Assembly (NCBI RefSeq): GCF_030269485.1
Contig: NZ_BSTL01000001.1
Location: 308,892 to 372,891 of the forward strand
Direction: 5' to 3'
Length of the DNA stretch: 64,000 nt
Origin: Actinoplanes sp. NBRC 103695
GTDB taxonomy: Bacteria; Actinomycetota; Actinomycetes; Mycobacteriales; Micromonosporaceae
Part shown: piece by piece, positions 50,443-58,776 of the stretch
How positions within the stretch are numbered: position 1 is the stretch's first letter
How the letters are laid out: every line of letters begins with the position of its first letter
Notes under the pieces: model-generated
Told to the model about the DNA's origin: nothing
Databases searched by the model: none
The model's input: only the letters and a program-made list of their open reading frames with translations
Translations under genes and position numbers: made by a program

Positions 50443-51327
50443 ATGACCGACCGCTGGGACACCGTGCTGGGCTACCTGATCGCCGCGGCGCCGCGGGACG
50501 GCGTGGTGGCGATCGACGGCCCGCCCGCCGAGGCGGAGCTGCTCGCCGAGCGGCTCCGCGCCCGGTGCGGCGCCACGGTCGTCACCGGGCCGGTCGGCGA
50601 CGCGGACCTGACCGTCCGGGTGCGTACCTCGCGCGGGGACGGCCGCGACGATCACGCGGGCGCCGTCGTCGACCTCGGCGATGCCACGTGGCCGATCCTG
50701 CGCCACCTCGACCCGGCGCTGGTGCCGGGCGACAGGTGGTACGCGTCCGAGTCGCAGGCGTTCTTCGCCGTCCGGGCGGCCGGCTGGGACTCGAAGTTCG
50801 GCGACGACCTGCCCGCGTACGACTTGGCGGTCTCCTCGGCCGGGCTCCGCGCCGGCGGCCTCGCCCTCGACGTGGGCTGCGGCACCGGCCGGGCGCTGCC
50901 CCCGCTGCGCGAGGCCGTCGGCCCGGCAGGCACGGTCATCGGCCTCGACCACACCGCGCCGATGCTGTCCGCCGCCGCGCGCCGGGCGGCCGCGTGCGCC
51001 GCGGCGCTGGTCCGGGCCGATGCCCGCCGTCTGCCCTTTCCCGACGGTACGGCCGACGCCGTCCTCGCCGCGGGCCTGGTGACGCATCTGCCCGACCACG
51101 ACGAGGCCCTGACCGAGCTCGCCCGCGTGACCCGCTCCGGCGGCCGCCTCATCCTGTTCCACCCGACCGGCCGCGCCACCCTGGCCGCCCGCCACGGCCG
51201 CACCCTGGACCCCGGCGACCTCCTCGACGAGCCGGTCCTGCGCGCCGCCCTCTCCCGTACCGGCTGGGAGCTGCTCACCTACGACGACCCGCCGCACCGC
51301 TTCCACGCCGTGGCCGTGCGCATCTGA
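50443..51327 (+). CDS. Class I SAM-dependent methyltransferase with N-terminal kinase-like region
   Basis: A 294-residue protein. The C-terminal half is a methyltransferase: GGLALDVGCGTGRALPPL (motif I, about residues 140-155), GLDHTAPML, RADARRLPFPDGTADAVLAAG and LARVTRSGGRLILF. The first 95 residues (GVVAIDGPPAEAELLAERLRA, GDADLTVRVR, DATWPILRHLDP) resemble a P-loop nucleoside/uridine-kinase domain that lost its GKS/T: the position has GPPAEAE. The arrangement is unusual; the N-terminal part may be a degenerate kinase fold acting as a binding or dimerisation module. Substrate unknown. Confidence 0.82.
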   Translation: MTDRWDTVLGYLIAAAPRDGVVAIDGPPAEAELLAERLRARCGATVVTGPVGDADLTVRVRTSRGDGRDDHAGAVVDLGDATWPILRHLDPALVPGDRWYASESQAFFAVRAAGWDSKFGDDLPAYDLAVSSAGLRAGGLALDVGCGTGRALPPLREAVGPAGTVIGLDHTAPMLSAAARRAAACAAALVRADARRLPFPDGTADAVLAAGLVTHLPDHDEALTELARVTRSGGRLILFHPTGRATLAARHGRTLDPGDLLDEPVLRAALSRTGWELLTYDDPPHRFHAVAVRI

Positions 51328-51374
51328 TCGCGGATCGGACACCTCCCGGGGCCGGCGAACCTAGGATCAGCGAT

Positions 51375-52868
51375 ATGGACATTCGGCGCATCCGGCGGGT
51401 CGTCGCCACCAGCGTGGCTCTGGCCCTGGTCGCGGTGCTCGGCCCGGCCTCCGGCGGATACGGCGTGGCCGGCGACCCGGCGCTGACCGGGGCACTGGAC
51501 CGGATCCTCGCCGACGCGCGGCTCGCCGGGGCGACGACCGGGCTGGAGGTCCGGGACGCGGCGACCGGCGCCTCGCTCTACGAGCGCAACGTCAACCAGC
51601 GGCTGATCCCGGGCTCGAACCAGAAGATCCTGACGTCGATCGCCGCGCTCGAGGTGCTCGGCCCGGAGCACCGCTTCCGCACCGAGGTGCTGACCCGCGG
51701 CGGCGACCTCTTCCTGCGGGGCACCGGCGACCCGACCGTGCTGGCGGGCGACCTCGACGCGCTGGCCGCCCGTGTGGCGAGGGCGGGTGTCAGGACGGTC
51801 CGGGGCGACCTGGTGGCCGACGACGGCTGGTTCGACGACGTGCGGCTCGGCAGCGACTGGTCGTGGGACGACGAGCCCTACTCGTACGCCGCCCCGGTCT
51901 CCGCGCTGAGCCTCGCGCCGGACACCGACTACGACGCGGGCGCCGTGATCGTGGAGACCCGTCCCGGCCGCACGGCGGGAGCACGGGCCGTGGTGACCAT
52001 GGTCCCGCCGAACAGCTACGTCCGCGTCGTCAACCGCGCCACCACGGGCGCCTCCGGCACCGTCGAGGCCGTCCGCGAGCACGGCACCAACACCGTCGTG
52101 GTGACCGGCGTCGCCGCGGCGGTCGATCGGCAGTTCCTGTCGGTCGAGGACCCCACGCGCTACGCCGCCACGGTCTTCCGCGACGCGCTGGCCCGGCACG
52201 GCGTCCGGGTCCGCGGCCGGATCACCACCGGCACCACGCCGGCCGGGGCGCGGGTCGTCGCCGCCCGCGAGTCGATGCCGCTGCGCGAGATGCTCGTCCC
52301 GTTCCTCAAGCTGTCCAACAACATGCACGCCGAGGCGCTGGTCAAGGCCATGGGGCACAAGACCGAGGGCTCGGGTACGTGGCCGGCGGGGATGCGTGCC
52401 GTCGACGGCGCCCTGGCGGCTCTCGGGGTCCGCACCGACGTGATCCGGTCGGTGGAGGGTTCCGGGCTCAGCCGCCGCGACTGGCTCAGCACCCGGCAGA
52501 TCACGACCGCGCTGCTCGCCGCGCGCACCCGCCCGTGGTTCGACACCTGGTACGCGGCCCTGCCGATCGCCGGCATGCCGGACAGGCTGGTCGGCGGCAC
52601 GCTGCGCAGCCGGATGACCGGCACGCCCGCCGCCGGCAACGTGCACGCCAAGACCGGGACGCTGACCGGGGTGAACGCGCTGTCCGGCTACGTCACCGAC
52701 CCCACCGGACGCCGGCTGGTGTTCTCGGTGCTCGTCAACACCGCCCTGGTCAGCGCCACGCCACTGGTCGACGCGGTGGCGGTGACCCTGGCCGGCGGGA
52801 GCGCACCGGCCGGCCTGGAGAGGAGCCGGCCGGTCGAGATCGAGTGCTCCTGGGTCAAAGCCTGCTGA
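51375..52868 (+). CDS. dacB: D-alanyl-D-alanine carboxypeptidase/endopeptidase (PBP4-type, DacB)
   Basis: A 497-residue class C penicillin-binding protein with an N-terminal signal sequence (IRRVVATSVALALVAVLGPA). The catalytic motifs are complete: SxxK in PGSNQKILTS (about residue 79), SxN in LKLSNNMHAEAL (about 312), and KTG in VHAKTGTLTG (about 423). Lengthy insertions between SxxK and SxN are typical of PBP4. It trims or cleaves peptidoglycan stem peptides outside the membrane. The ATG follows TAGGAT by 7 bases (leaderless-type). Confidence 0.93.
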   Translation: MDIRRIRRVVATSVALALVAVLGPASGGYGVAGDPALTGALDRILADARLAGATTGLEVRDAATGASLYERNVNQRLIPGSNQKILTSIAALEVLGPEHRFRTEVLTRGGDLFLRGTGDPTVLAGDLDALAARVARAGVRTVRGDLVADDGWFDDVRLGSDWSWDDEPYSYAAPVSALSLAPDTDYDAGAVIVETRPGRTAGARAVVTMVPPNSYVRVVNRATTGASGTVEAVREHGTNTVVVTGVAAAVDRQFLSVEDPTRYAATVFRDALARHGVRVRGRITTGTTPAGARVVAARESMPLREMLVPFLKLSNNMHAEALVKAMGHKTEGSGTWPAGMRAVDGALAALGVRTDVIRSVEGSGLSRRDWLSTRQITTALLAARTRPWFDTWYAALPIAGMPDRLVGGTLRSRMTGTPAAGNVHAKTGTLTGVNALSGYVTDPTGRRLVFSVLVNTALVSATPLVDAVAVTLAGGSAPAGLERSRPVEIECSWVKAC

Positions 52869-53015
52869 AGTCGCGTAGCCGACATCGAGCACCGGCAACC
52901 ATTTCGCATCGGCGCAGGTCCGCCTGCTCGACCGGGCAAACGGGCGTTGACGAGATCTGTTTACATCGTGTCCGGAGTGGACCAACGGGGCCACCGGAGA
53001 CATGAGAGGCATCAG

Positions 53016-53894
53016 ATGACACGGGGGATTCGTCGCGGCATGGTCGCGGCACTCGTCGGAGCGACGGTCGCGCTGAGCGGGGCGGCCGCCGCCGTCGCCG
53101 CGCCGGCCGACGCGCCGTTCACCATCACCGCCACCGACATGACGTACGGCCAGCCGAGCCTGAACGGCACCCGGTTCGCCGAGAACACGGTGACCTACAC
53201 CAATATCTCGGCCGAGGTCATCACGTTCCCGACACTCACCTTCCCGGTGAACGGGCGGGACGACGCCGTGCACGCCGACTGGTCCGGTTGCCCCTTCATG
53301 AGCTTCGACGGGGAGAACATCGTCTGCGTCGGGCGGCCGATCCAGCCGGGGGCGACCGACTCCCTCACGCTGCCGTGGATGACCCGCGAGCGGCCGCCGG
53401 GCGGGACCGCGCGCGTACGCATCGAGAAGGGTCTCGACCGCACCGGCACCGTCGCGCCGGGCACCGCGAGCCGCGCCACCTGGCGCGTCTCCTTCGAGAG
53501 GCTGACCGGCACGTTCGACATCACCGCGACCGACCTGGTCTACGGGCCGGAGGTGGACGGTGTGCGCCGCGGCAGCACCGACGTCACGATCACCAACCTG
53601 ACCCGGAAGGCTGTTCCCTACCCGTTGGTGACCTTCCCGAGCAGTGCCGGCGACGCCGAGCACACGCTCTGGAGCGACTGCCCGGTCGTCCTGGGCCGGC
53701 CGGACCGGATCGTCTGCGTGGCCGAGCCGCTGCCCGCGGGCGCGTCGCGGACGCTGACGTTCCCGTTCCTCGCCGAATTCCCGGGCACGGAGTTCGAGGC
53801 CAACGTCCGGGTGGACGCGGGCGCCGACCGTGAGGGCACGGTCATCGAGGGCACCGCGGCGGGCACGCAGTACACGGTGGTCTACGGCGGATAA
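53016..53894 (+). CDS. Secreted two-domain protein of unknown function
   Basis: A 292-residue exported protein. The signal peptide ends around AAAVAAPADA (residue 33). The mature part is two homologous repeats of about 125 residues: the first begins FTITATDMTYGQPSLNGTRF, the second FDITATDLVYGPEVDGVRRG. Each repeat has the same VTxTN, FPxLTFP, CP..........IVCVGxP motif order with a conserved pair of cysteines (WSGCPF...NIVCV, WSDCPV...RIVCV), suggesting disulfides. The ATG at 53016 follows GAGAGG. I know no function; the fold looks all-beta. Confidence 0.75.
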   Translation: MTRGIRRGMVAALVGATVALSGAAAAVAAPADAPFTITATDMTYGQPSLNGTRFAENTVTYTNISAEVITFPTLTFPVNGRDDAVHADWSGCPFMSFDGENIVCVGRPIQPGATDSLTLPWMTRERPPGGTARVRIEKGLDRTGTVAPGTASRATWRVSFERLTGTFDITATDLVYGPEVDGVRRGSTDVTITNLTRKAVPYPLVTFPSSAGDAEHTLWSDCPVVLGRPDRIVCVAEPLPAGASRTLTFPFLAEFPGTEFEANVRVDAGADREGTVIEGTAAGTQYTVVYGG

Positions 53895-54054
53895 CCGCTG
53901 ACGCGGGGTCAGCCCTCGCCGAGCTGCTGGATCTTGTCGCGGACGAGCGTGGTCGCGACGGCAGCTCGGCGGGGCCGGCCGCGCAGGCCACCGCCCACAG
54001 CAGGGGGCTGGATGCCGGCCGAGGGCGGCAAGGTGGTCTGGGCGTCGTCGGCCG

Positions 54055-55239
54055 TCAGGGCTTGAGCACGACCTTGACGCAGCCGTCCTCCTTCTTCTTG
54101 AAGATCTCGTACGCGTGCGGCGCCTCCTCGAGCGACGGCCGGTGGGTGACCAGGTCGTCCACGCCCAGCGGGTCGTCGTCGCCGGTCAGCAGCGGCATGA
54201 TGTCGTCGACCCAACGCTTCACGTGGGCCTGCCCCATGCGCAGCGTCACGCCCTTGTCGAAGAGGTCCATCATCGGGAACGGATCGGCCTCGCCGCCGTA
54301 GACACCGACGATCGACACGGTCCCGCCGCGGCGAACGCTCGCGAACGCCGTCCGGAGCGCGCCCATCCGGTCCACCCCGAACGTCTCGGTGGCCTTGCGG
54401 GCGAGCGGGTCGGGCAGCATGCCGGCCGCCTTCATCGCCGCCGACTGGAACGGGGTGCCGTGCGCCTCCATGCCGACCGCCTCGATGACGCTGTCCGCGC
54501 CGCGCCCGCCCGTCATATCCAGGACGGCGGCCGGGATGTCGTCGATCGAGTCGAAGTTCAGCACCTCGATGCCGTGCCGCTCGGCCATCGTGATCCGCTC
54601 GCGGACGTTGTCCACCGCGAGCACCCGCCCGGCGCCGAGGTGGCGGGCGATCCGGGCGGTCATCTGCCCGATCGGGCCCAGGCCGGTGACCAGCACCGTG
54701 CCGCCCGGCTCCAGGTCGGCGAACTGGACCGCCTGCCACGACGTGGTGAGCACGTCGGAGAGGAACAGGTAACGCTCGTCCGGGTGCCCGTCCGGCACCT
54801 TGATCGGGCCGAACTGCGCCTGCGGGACGCGCAGGTACTCGGCCTGGCCGCCCGGGACCTGGCCGTACAGCTTGGTGTAGCCGAACAGGGACGCGCCCTT
54901 GCCCTGCTCCTTGACCTGGGTGGTCTCGCACTGGGCGTAGAGGCCACGCGAGCACATCCAGCAGTGCCCGCAGGAGATGTTGAACGGGATGACCACCCGG
55001 TCGCCGGGTTTGATGTGCGTGACCTCGGCGCCCACCTCCTCGACGATGCCCATCGGCTCGTGGCCGAGGACGTCGCCGGCGTCCAGATACATCCCCAGCA
55101 CGTCGTACAGGTGCAGGTCGGAGCCGCAGATCGCGGTGGACGTGATCCGGACGATCGCGTCCGTCGGCTCCTGGATCTTCGGGTCGGGAACGGTCTCGAC
55201 GGCGACCTTGCCGGTGCCTTGCCAGGTGAGTGCTCGCAT
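54055..55239 (-). CDS. Zinc-dependent dehydrogenase (glutathione-independent formaldehyde dehydrogenase-like)
   Basis: A 394-residue MDR protein. Its catalytic Cys is in STAICGSDLHLYD (about residue 40), VLGHEPMGIVEEVG carries the GHE motif, structural-zinc Cys are in NISCGHCWMCSRGLYAQCE (C-x2-C-x2-C-x7-C), and the NAD site is VLVTGLGPIGQMTARIARHLGAGRVLAVD. The long GYTKLYGQVPGGQAEYLRVPQA insert fits the FdhA-like subgroup of actinomycetes. The ATG at 55239 gives MRALTWQG, the family start. Substrate: formaldehyde or another alcohol/aldehyde; undetermined. Confidence 0.87.
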   Translation of the reverse strand: MRALTWQGTGKVAVETVPDPKIQEPTDAIVRITSTAICGSDLHLYDVLGMYLDAGDVLGHEPMGIVEEVGAEVTHIKPGDRVVIPFNISCGHCWMCSRGLYAQCETTQVKEQGKGASLFGYTKLYGQVPGGQAEYLRVPQAQFGPIKVPDGHPDERYLFLSDVLTTSWQAVQFADLEPGGTVLVTGLGPIGQMTARIARHLGAGRVLAVDNVRERITMAERHGIEVLNFDSIDDIPAAVLDMTGGRGADSVIEAVGMEAHGTPFQSAAMKAAGMLPDPLARKATETFGVDRMGALRTAFASVRRGGTVSIVGVYGGEADPFPMMDLFDKGVTLRMGQAHVKRWVDDIMPLLTGDDDPLGVDDLVTHRPSLEEAPHAYEIFKKKEDGCVKVVLKP

Positions 55240-55388
55240 CCTCGCTGCATGCCCGCCAGGACGCGTGTTAATCACGCGGATCCCGGGGGATGCGGCAGCC
55301 ATGACAACATCAGACACACGAGAGCTCGCGGGTCGTGGCCGCGCGCTCTGATCAGCTCCGGAGAGCCTTTTCCAGCTCGGACCTGTCT

Positions 55389-56063
55389 TTATCCCTCAAT
55401 TCCGGTCGCGGTGTGCGCGGTGCCGACCGGCTTCGACTGCGGTGAACCGCGTTGGCGCAGATAGATGGCCAAGATCGCGAAGGAGGCGACAGCCAGCAGC
55501 TCGGACTGCCAGTTCTGCAGGGTCCGGTTCCAGAAGTCCGGCTCGGTCAGGTACTGCGACCAGGTGACCGGGTCCTGCAGGTCGGCGAGCTGCTCCTCGT
55601 TGAACGCGGCCACCCCGGCGATGGACTGGGCGGACCAGGACGCCAGGAAGATCAGGCCCATCACCAGACCGAGCGAGTTGCTGAAGACGCGGGTCCGCCA
55701 CCCGCCCGTCCGGGCCCAGGCCGGCGAGTTCTCGTCCGCGAAAGCTCCGACCTTCTGCTCCTTGTCGGACTCCAGGCCGGACTCGCCGGGCTTCTTGGAC
55801 TCCGGCGACCCCTTCTGCAGCAGGAACACCGTGAGGATCAGGTAGAGGAAGAACTGGAGGTACTCGGACTGCCAGTTCTCCGCCACATCGGCGCCGAAGC
55901 TGGCCGAGGTCAGGTAGCGGCCCAGGCTGATCGGCGGCAGACCCTCGGTGAGCTGCTGCTGGTTGAAGGTGGCGTGCCCGGCGTACGCCTGAGCGCCCAG
56001 CACCACCAGGAACAGAACGCCGAAGACCACGCCGAGCGAGTTCTCCTTCAGGAATCTTCTCAC
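55389..56063 (-). CDS. DUF6766-type membrane protein (internal duplication)
   Basis: A 224-residue membrane protein made of two similar halves: RFLKENSLGVVFGVLFLVVLGAQAYAGHATFN, then LGRYLTSASFGADVAENWQSEYLQFFLYLILTVFLLQKGSPESK; second half RVFSNSLGLVMGLIFLASWSAQSIAG, WSQYLTEPDFWNRTLQNWQSELLAVASFAILAIYLRQRGSPQSK. Each half has two transmembrane helices and the ENWQSEYLQ/QNWQSELLA motif. The start is GTG at 56063, overlapping the stop of a 27-residue gene. It is the last of a three-gene operon. No function is known to me. Confidence 0.8.
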   Translation of the reverse strand: MRRFLKENSLGVVFGVLFLVVLGAQAYAGHATFNQQQLTEGLPPISLGRYLTSASFGADVAENWQSEYLQFFLYLILTVFLLQKGSPESKKPGESGLESDKEQKVGAFADENSPAWARTGGWRTRVFSNSLGLVMGLIFLASWSAQSIAGVAAFNEEQLADLQDPVTWSQYLTEPDFWNRTLQNWQSELLAVASFAILAIYLRQRGSPQSKPVGTAHTATGIEG

Positions 56064-56143
56064 CGGTGCAGCACCCCCAGCGTGACGATGTATGCCAGGC
56101 CGACCCCGACGATCACCAGCGTCAGCACGAACATCAACCGCAT
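56060..56143 (-). CDS. 27-residue single-helix membrane peptide
   Basis: An ATG at 56143 opens a frame encoding MRLMFVLTLVIVGVGLAYIV, TLGVLHR. It is one transmembrane helix with positive charges at both ends. It begins 4 bases after the lipoprotein stop, and its TGA overlaps the GTG of the DUF6766 gene. Position inside a tight operon and the start/stop overlap argue for translation, although the sequence alone cannot prove it. It could be a small regulator or subunit of the DUF6766 protein. Confidence 0.6.
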   Translation of the reverse strand: MRLMFVLTLVIVGVGLAYIVTLGVLHR

Positions 56144-56147
56144 CGCG

Positions 56148-56540
56148 TCAGGCCTCCACTTCGCAGTCGTAGGGCCGGCCGCCGCCGCGCGGGGTGCAGC
56201 CGGCCGCGACGACCCGCCAGCCGCCCGGGAACACGGCCAGGAAAACGGTGTCGCCGGTCAGCTTGACCTGGGCCTGCTGCCCGTACACCCAAGTGCCGGT
56301 GACCTGCCCCGGTTCCGGCAGGTCCTCGTCCAGGATCGCCTCGGCGCACGGCTGTTCCTCGGCGACCGACCGCTCGGTCTCCGGCGCGAGCAGGGCACAG
56401 GCCGCATCGCCGTCGCCCGCGTCGATCGCGGCGAACAGACGCTCAGCGACCGCGTCCGCTGCCTGGGCGCGGCCGTCCACGGAGGCGCAGCCCGCCAGCA
56501 GGCCCACCGTGGCGACGACTCCCAGCAGGAATCTGATCAC
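56148..56540 (-). CDS. Small lipoprotein
   Basis: A 130-residue lipoprotein with a signal peptide ending in the lipobox GLLAGC (Cys about residue 18). The mature part begins with a helical segment (AADAVAERLFAAIDAGDGDAACALLAPETERSV), the same pattern as NTF2-like lipoproteins of actinomycetes. Three or four cysteines (ACALL, PCAEAI, AGCTP, YDCEV) may be disulfide-bonded. It is the first gene of an operon with the 27-residue peptide and DUF6766. Function is unknown, but the group looks like an envelope-associated module. Confidence 0.78.
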   Translation of the reverse strand: MIRFLLGVVATVGLLAGCASVDGRAQAADAVAERLFAAIDAGDGDAACALLAPETERSVAEEQPCAEAILDEDLPEPGQVTGTWVYGQQAQVKLTGDTVFLAVFPGGWRVVAAGCTPRGGGRPYDCEVEA

Positions 56541-56588
56541 CAGGAGACCCTAAGGGTTTGAATGGCCGCGCCGGGGAATCCGACACAC

Positions 56589-56772
56589 ATGCGGATTCTC
56601 CGACTGGTGGAAGAGGTCCGGTTCCTGGACGCGCCCGGGGACAGGTTGCAGGCCGCGGTGAGTGCGGCGACCCGGTCGCCGAGGCGTGCACCAGTCCCAC
56701 GCGGCGGCGCTCCGGGCTCATCTGCGACCAGGCTGTCCAGCCCGCCGCCGCGGCCGGCAACGCTCCCGCCGT
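56589..56772. pseudogene. Rearranged remnants of a DUF2231/Rieske-type membrane protein
   Basis: On the plus strand, 56589-56669 reads MRILRLVEEVRFLDAPGDRL, QAAVSAA, like the N-terminus of actinomycete DUF2231 proteins. Immediately after it, on the minus strand, 56772-56674 reads TAGALPAAAAGWTAWSQM, SPERRRVGLVHASAT, the internal DUF2231 segment (AALP.A..G..DWS....ERR.GLVHA.AN). The two fragments are in opposite orientations with the junction near 56670-56674. This implies a deletion plus an inversion in one ancestral gene. Outside them (56541-56588, 56773-56840) I see nothing recognisable. Confidence 0.5.
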
Positions 56773-56874
56773 CCCCGGGTGGAGGGCGGCGTGGTCGAGG
56801 TCAGCTCCCGATAGACAACATGTGTTACAGGGTCGTCACGCCCATTGCTATTAAGTCCATCGACACTATAGGAA

Positions 56875-57735
56875 ATGGGGGTGACCACCACCCTGACGAC
56901 GGCGCCCGCGCCCGCCGAGGCCGGGCAGCGCCCCGGCGCCCTCGCGCCGCGCGGCGACCGTCGCCGCCGCGTCCTGTTGCGCCTGCTCTCGCTGGCCGTT
57001 CTGTACGTGCTGTGGGAGATCACCGCGCGGGTCACCGAGAACCCCACGTTCATCCCGTCGCCCGCGGCGGTCTGGCACCAGCTGATCGTGACCTCGACCG
57101 TCCATGACGGAGTCCGCGGCTACAGCGGCCACCTGCTGATCGAGCACCTGGGCGTCAGCCTGCGCCGGATCCTGATCGGCTCGGCCATCGGCGTCGGCGT
57201 CGGCCTGGTCGCCGGCGTGGTGATGGGCACGGTCAGCTGGATCCGGGTGGTCGCCGAGCCGGTCGTCACCTTCGTCCGGGCGCTGCCGCCGCTGGCCTAC
57301 TTCAGCCTCTTCATCATCTGGTTCGGCATCGACGAGACGCCCAAGCTGTGGCTGCTGTCGATCGCCGCGATGCCCCCGGTCGCCGTCGCCACCGCCTCGG
57401 CGGTCTTCTCCGCGCCGACCGGGCTGGTCGAGGCGGCCCGTGCCCTCGGCGCCGGCCGCTGGGAGGTCACCCGGGACGTGGTGCTGCCCAGCGCGCTGCC
57501 GGAGATCTTCACCGGCATCCGGCTCGCGGTCGGCATCGCGTACTCCTCGGTGGTCGCCGCCGAGACCATCAACGGCGTCCCGGGCATCGGCGGCATGGTC
57601 CGCGACGCCCAGCGCTACTCGCAGACCGACGTGGTCGTCCTCGGCCTCTTCGCCATCGGCCTTTCCGGCCTGCTCATCGACGCCCTGCTGCGGACGGCCG
57701 AGAATCGGCTGATCCCGTGGCGCGGCCGCGCCTAG
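56875..57735 (+). CDS. ABC transporter permease, sulfonate/taurine type
   Basis: A 286-residue permease of the SsuC/TauC/NrtB family. The N-terminal 25 residues are cytoplasmic. Then come six helices and the EAA-type loop TGLVEAARALGAGRWEVTRDVVLPSALPEIFTGIRLAVG (about residues 183-222). LYVLWEITARVTENPTFIPSPAAV is the conserved start. A promoter with TTGCTA (56844-56849) and TATAGG (56868-56873) can be suggested; GTG 56881 is an alternative start. With the next two genes it makes an importer for an organosulfur or related compound. Confidence 0.88.
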   Translation: MGVTTTLTTAPAPAEAGQRPGALAPRGDRRRRVLLRLLSLAVLYVLWEITARVTENPTFIPSPAAVWHQLIVTSTVHDGVRGYSGHLLIEHLGVSLRRILIGSAIGVGVGLVAGVVMGTVSWIRVVAEPVVTFVRALPPLAYFSLFIIWFGIDETPKLWLLSIAAMPPVAVATASAVFSAPTGLVEAARALGAGRWEVTRDVVLPSALPEIFTGIRLAVGIAYSSVVAAETINGVPGIGGMVRDAQRYSQTDVVVLGLFAIGLSGLLIDALLRTAENRLIPWRGRA

Positions 57736-57750
57736 AAACGGAATCCCCTC

Positions 57751-58776
57751 GTGCGTAAAGCTCTCGCGCTCCTGTCGATCCTCTTCCTGGCCGCCTGCGG
57801 CAACGGTGCCGCCGGCGGAGGCGGCGGTGACCAGGCCGGCGCCAAGACCATCAGGATCGCCTACCAGGCATTCCCGAGTGGCGACCTGGTCGTGAAGAAC
57901 CAGGGCCTGCTGGAGAAGGCGCTGCCCGACTACAAGATCACCTGGACCAAGTTCGACTCCGGGGCCAGCATCAACACCGCGTTCGTGGCCGGCAGCGTGG
58001 ACATCGCGGCGATCGGGTCCAGCCCGGTGGCCCGCGGCCTGTCGGCGCCACTGAACATCCCCTACCAGGTGGCCTTCGTGCTCGACGTGGCCGGCGACAA
58101 CGAGGCGCTGGTCGCCCGCAACGGCAGCGGCGTCGCCGACATCGCCGCGCTGCGCGGCAAGAAGGTGGGCGTGCCGTTCGCCTCCACCGCGCACTACAGC
58201 CTGCTCGCCGCGCTGAACCGGGCCGGGGTCAAGGAGAAGGAGGTCACGATCGTCGACCTCGAGCCGCAGGACATCCTCGCCGCCTGGACCCGCGGCGACC
58301 TCGACGCCGCGTACTCCTGGCTGCCCTCCCTCGACGAGCTGAAGAAGACCGGCAAGGTCCTGGTCAGCAGCCGCGAGCTGGCCACCGCCGGCAAGCCGAC
58401 GCTGGACCTGGGCGTGGTCTCCACCTCCTTCATCGGGGCGCACCCCGAGGCCGTGGACGCGTGGCGCAAGGCCGAGGCGCAGGCGCTGAACCTGCTCGCG
58501 AGCGACCCGGCGGCCGCGGCCAAGTCGGTCGGCGCCGAGCTCAACCTGAGCCCGGACGAGGCGCAGAAGCAGCTCAGCCAGGGCGTCTTCCTGAAGCCCG
58601 CCGACCTGGCCGGTGACGAGTGGCTGGGTACCGAGGCGAAGGTCGGCAAGCTGGCCGACAACCTGGTCAGCGCCGCCCAGTTCCTCAAGGACCAGCAGAA
58701 GATCGACGCGGTCCCCGACCTGGCGACGGTGCAGAAGGCGATCTACGTCAAGGGGCTGCCCGATGTCCTCGGCTGA
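57751..58776 (+). CDS. ABC transporter substrate-binding lipoprotein, taurine/sulfonate type
   Basis: A 341-residue binding protein. Signal peptide with lipobox FLAAC (Cys about residue 16), then a Gly-rich stretch. The mature domain starts TIRIAYQAFPSGDLVVKNQGLLEKALPDYKITWTKFDSGASINTAFVAGSVDIAAIGSSPVARGL, which is the TauA/SsuA-type ligand site pattern. LRGKKVGVPFASTAHYSLLAAL and AAWTRGDLDAAYSWLPSLDELKKTGK follow. GTG start about 14 bases after the permease stop. Binding a sulfonate such as taurine is inferred from the family and the TauD and SsuD neighbours. Confidence 0.9.
   Translation: MRKALALLSILFLAACGNGAAGGGGGDQAGAKTIRIAYQAFPSGDLVVKNQGLLEKALPDYKITWTKFDSGASINTAFVAGSVDIAAIGSSPVARGLSAPLNIPYQVAFVLDVAGDNEALVARNGSGVADIAALRGKKVGVPFASTAHYSLLAALNRAGVKEKEVTIVDLEPQDILAAWTRGDLDAAYSWLPSLDELKKTGKVLVSSRELATAGKPTLDLGVVSTSFIGAHPEAVDAWRKAEAQALNLLASDPAAAAKSVGAELNLSPDEAQKQLSQGVFLKPADLAGDEWLGTEAKVGKLADNLVSAAQFLKDQQKIDAVPDLATVQKAIYVKGLPDVLG

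Noticed and set aside
53895..54054. Minus-strand frame ending TTLVRDKIQQLGEG as a gene tail
   Set aside because: It is a short helical-looking fragment with no start, no family similarity and no ribosome site; too weak to list.
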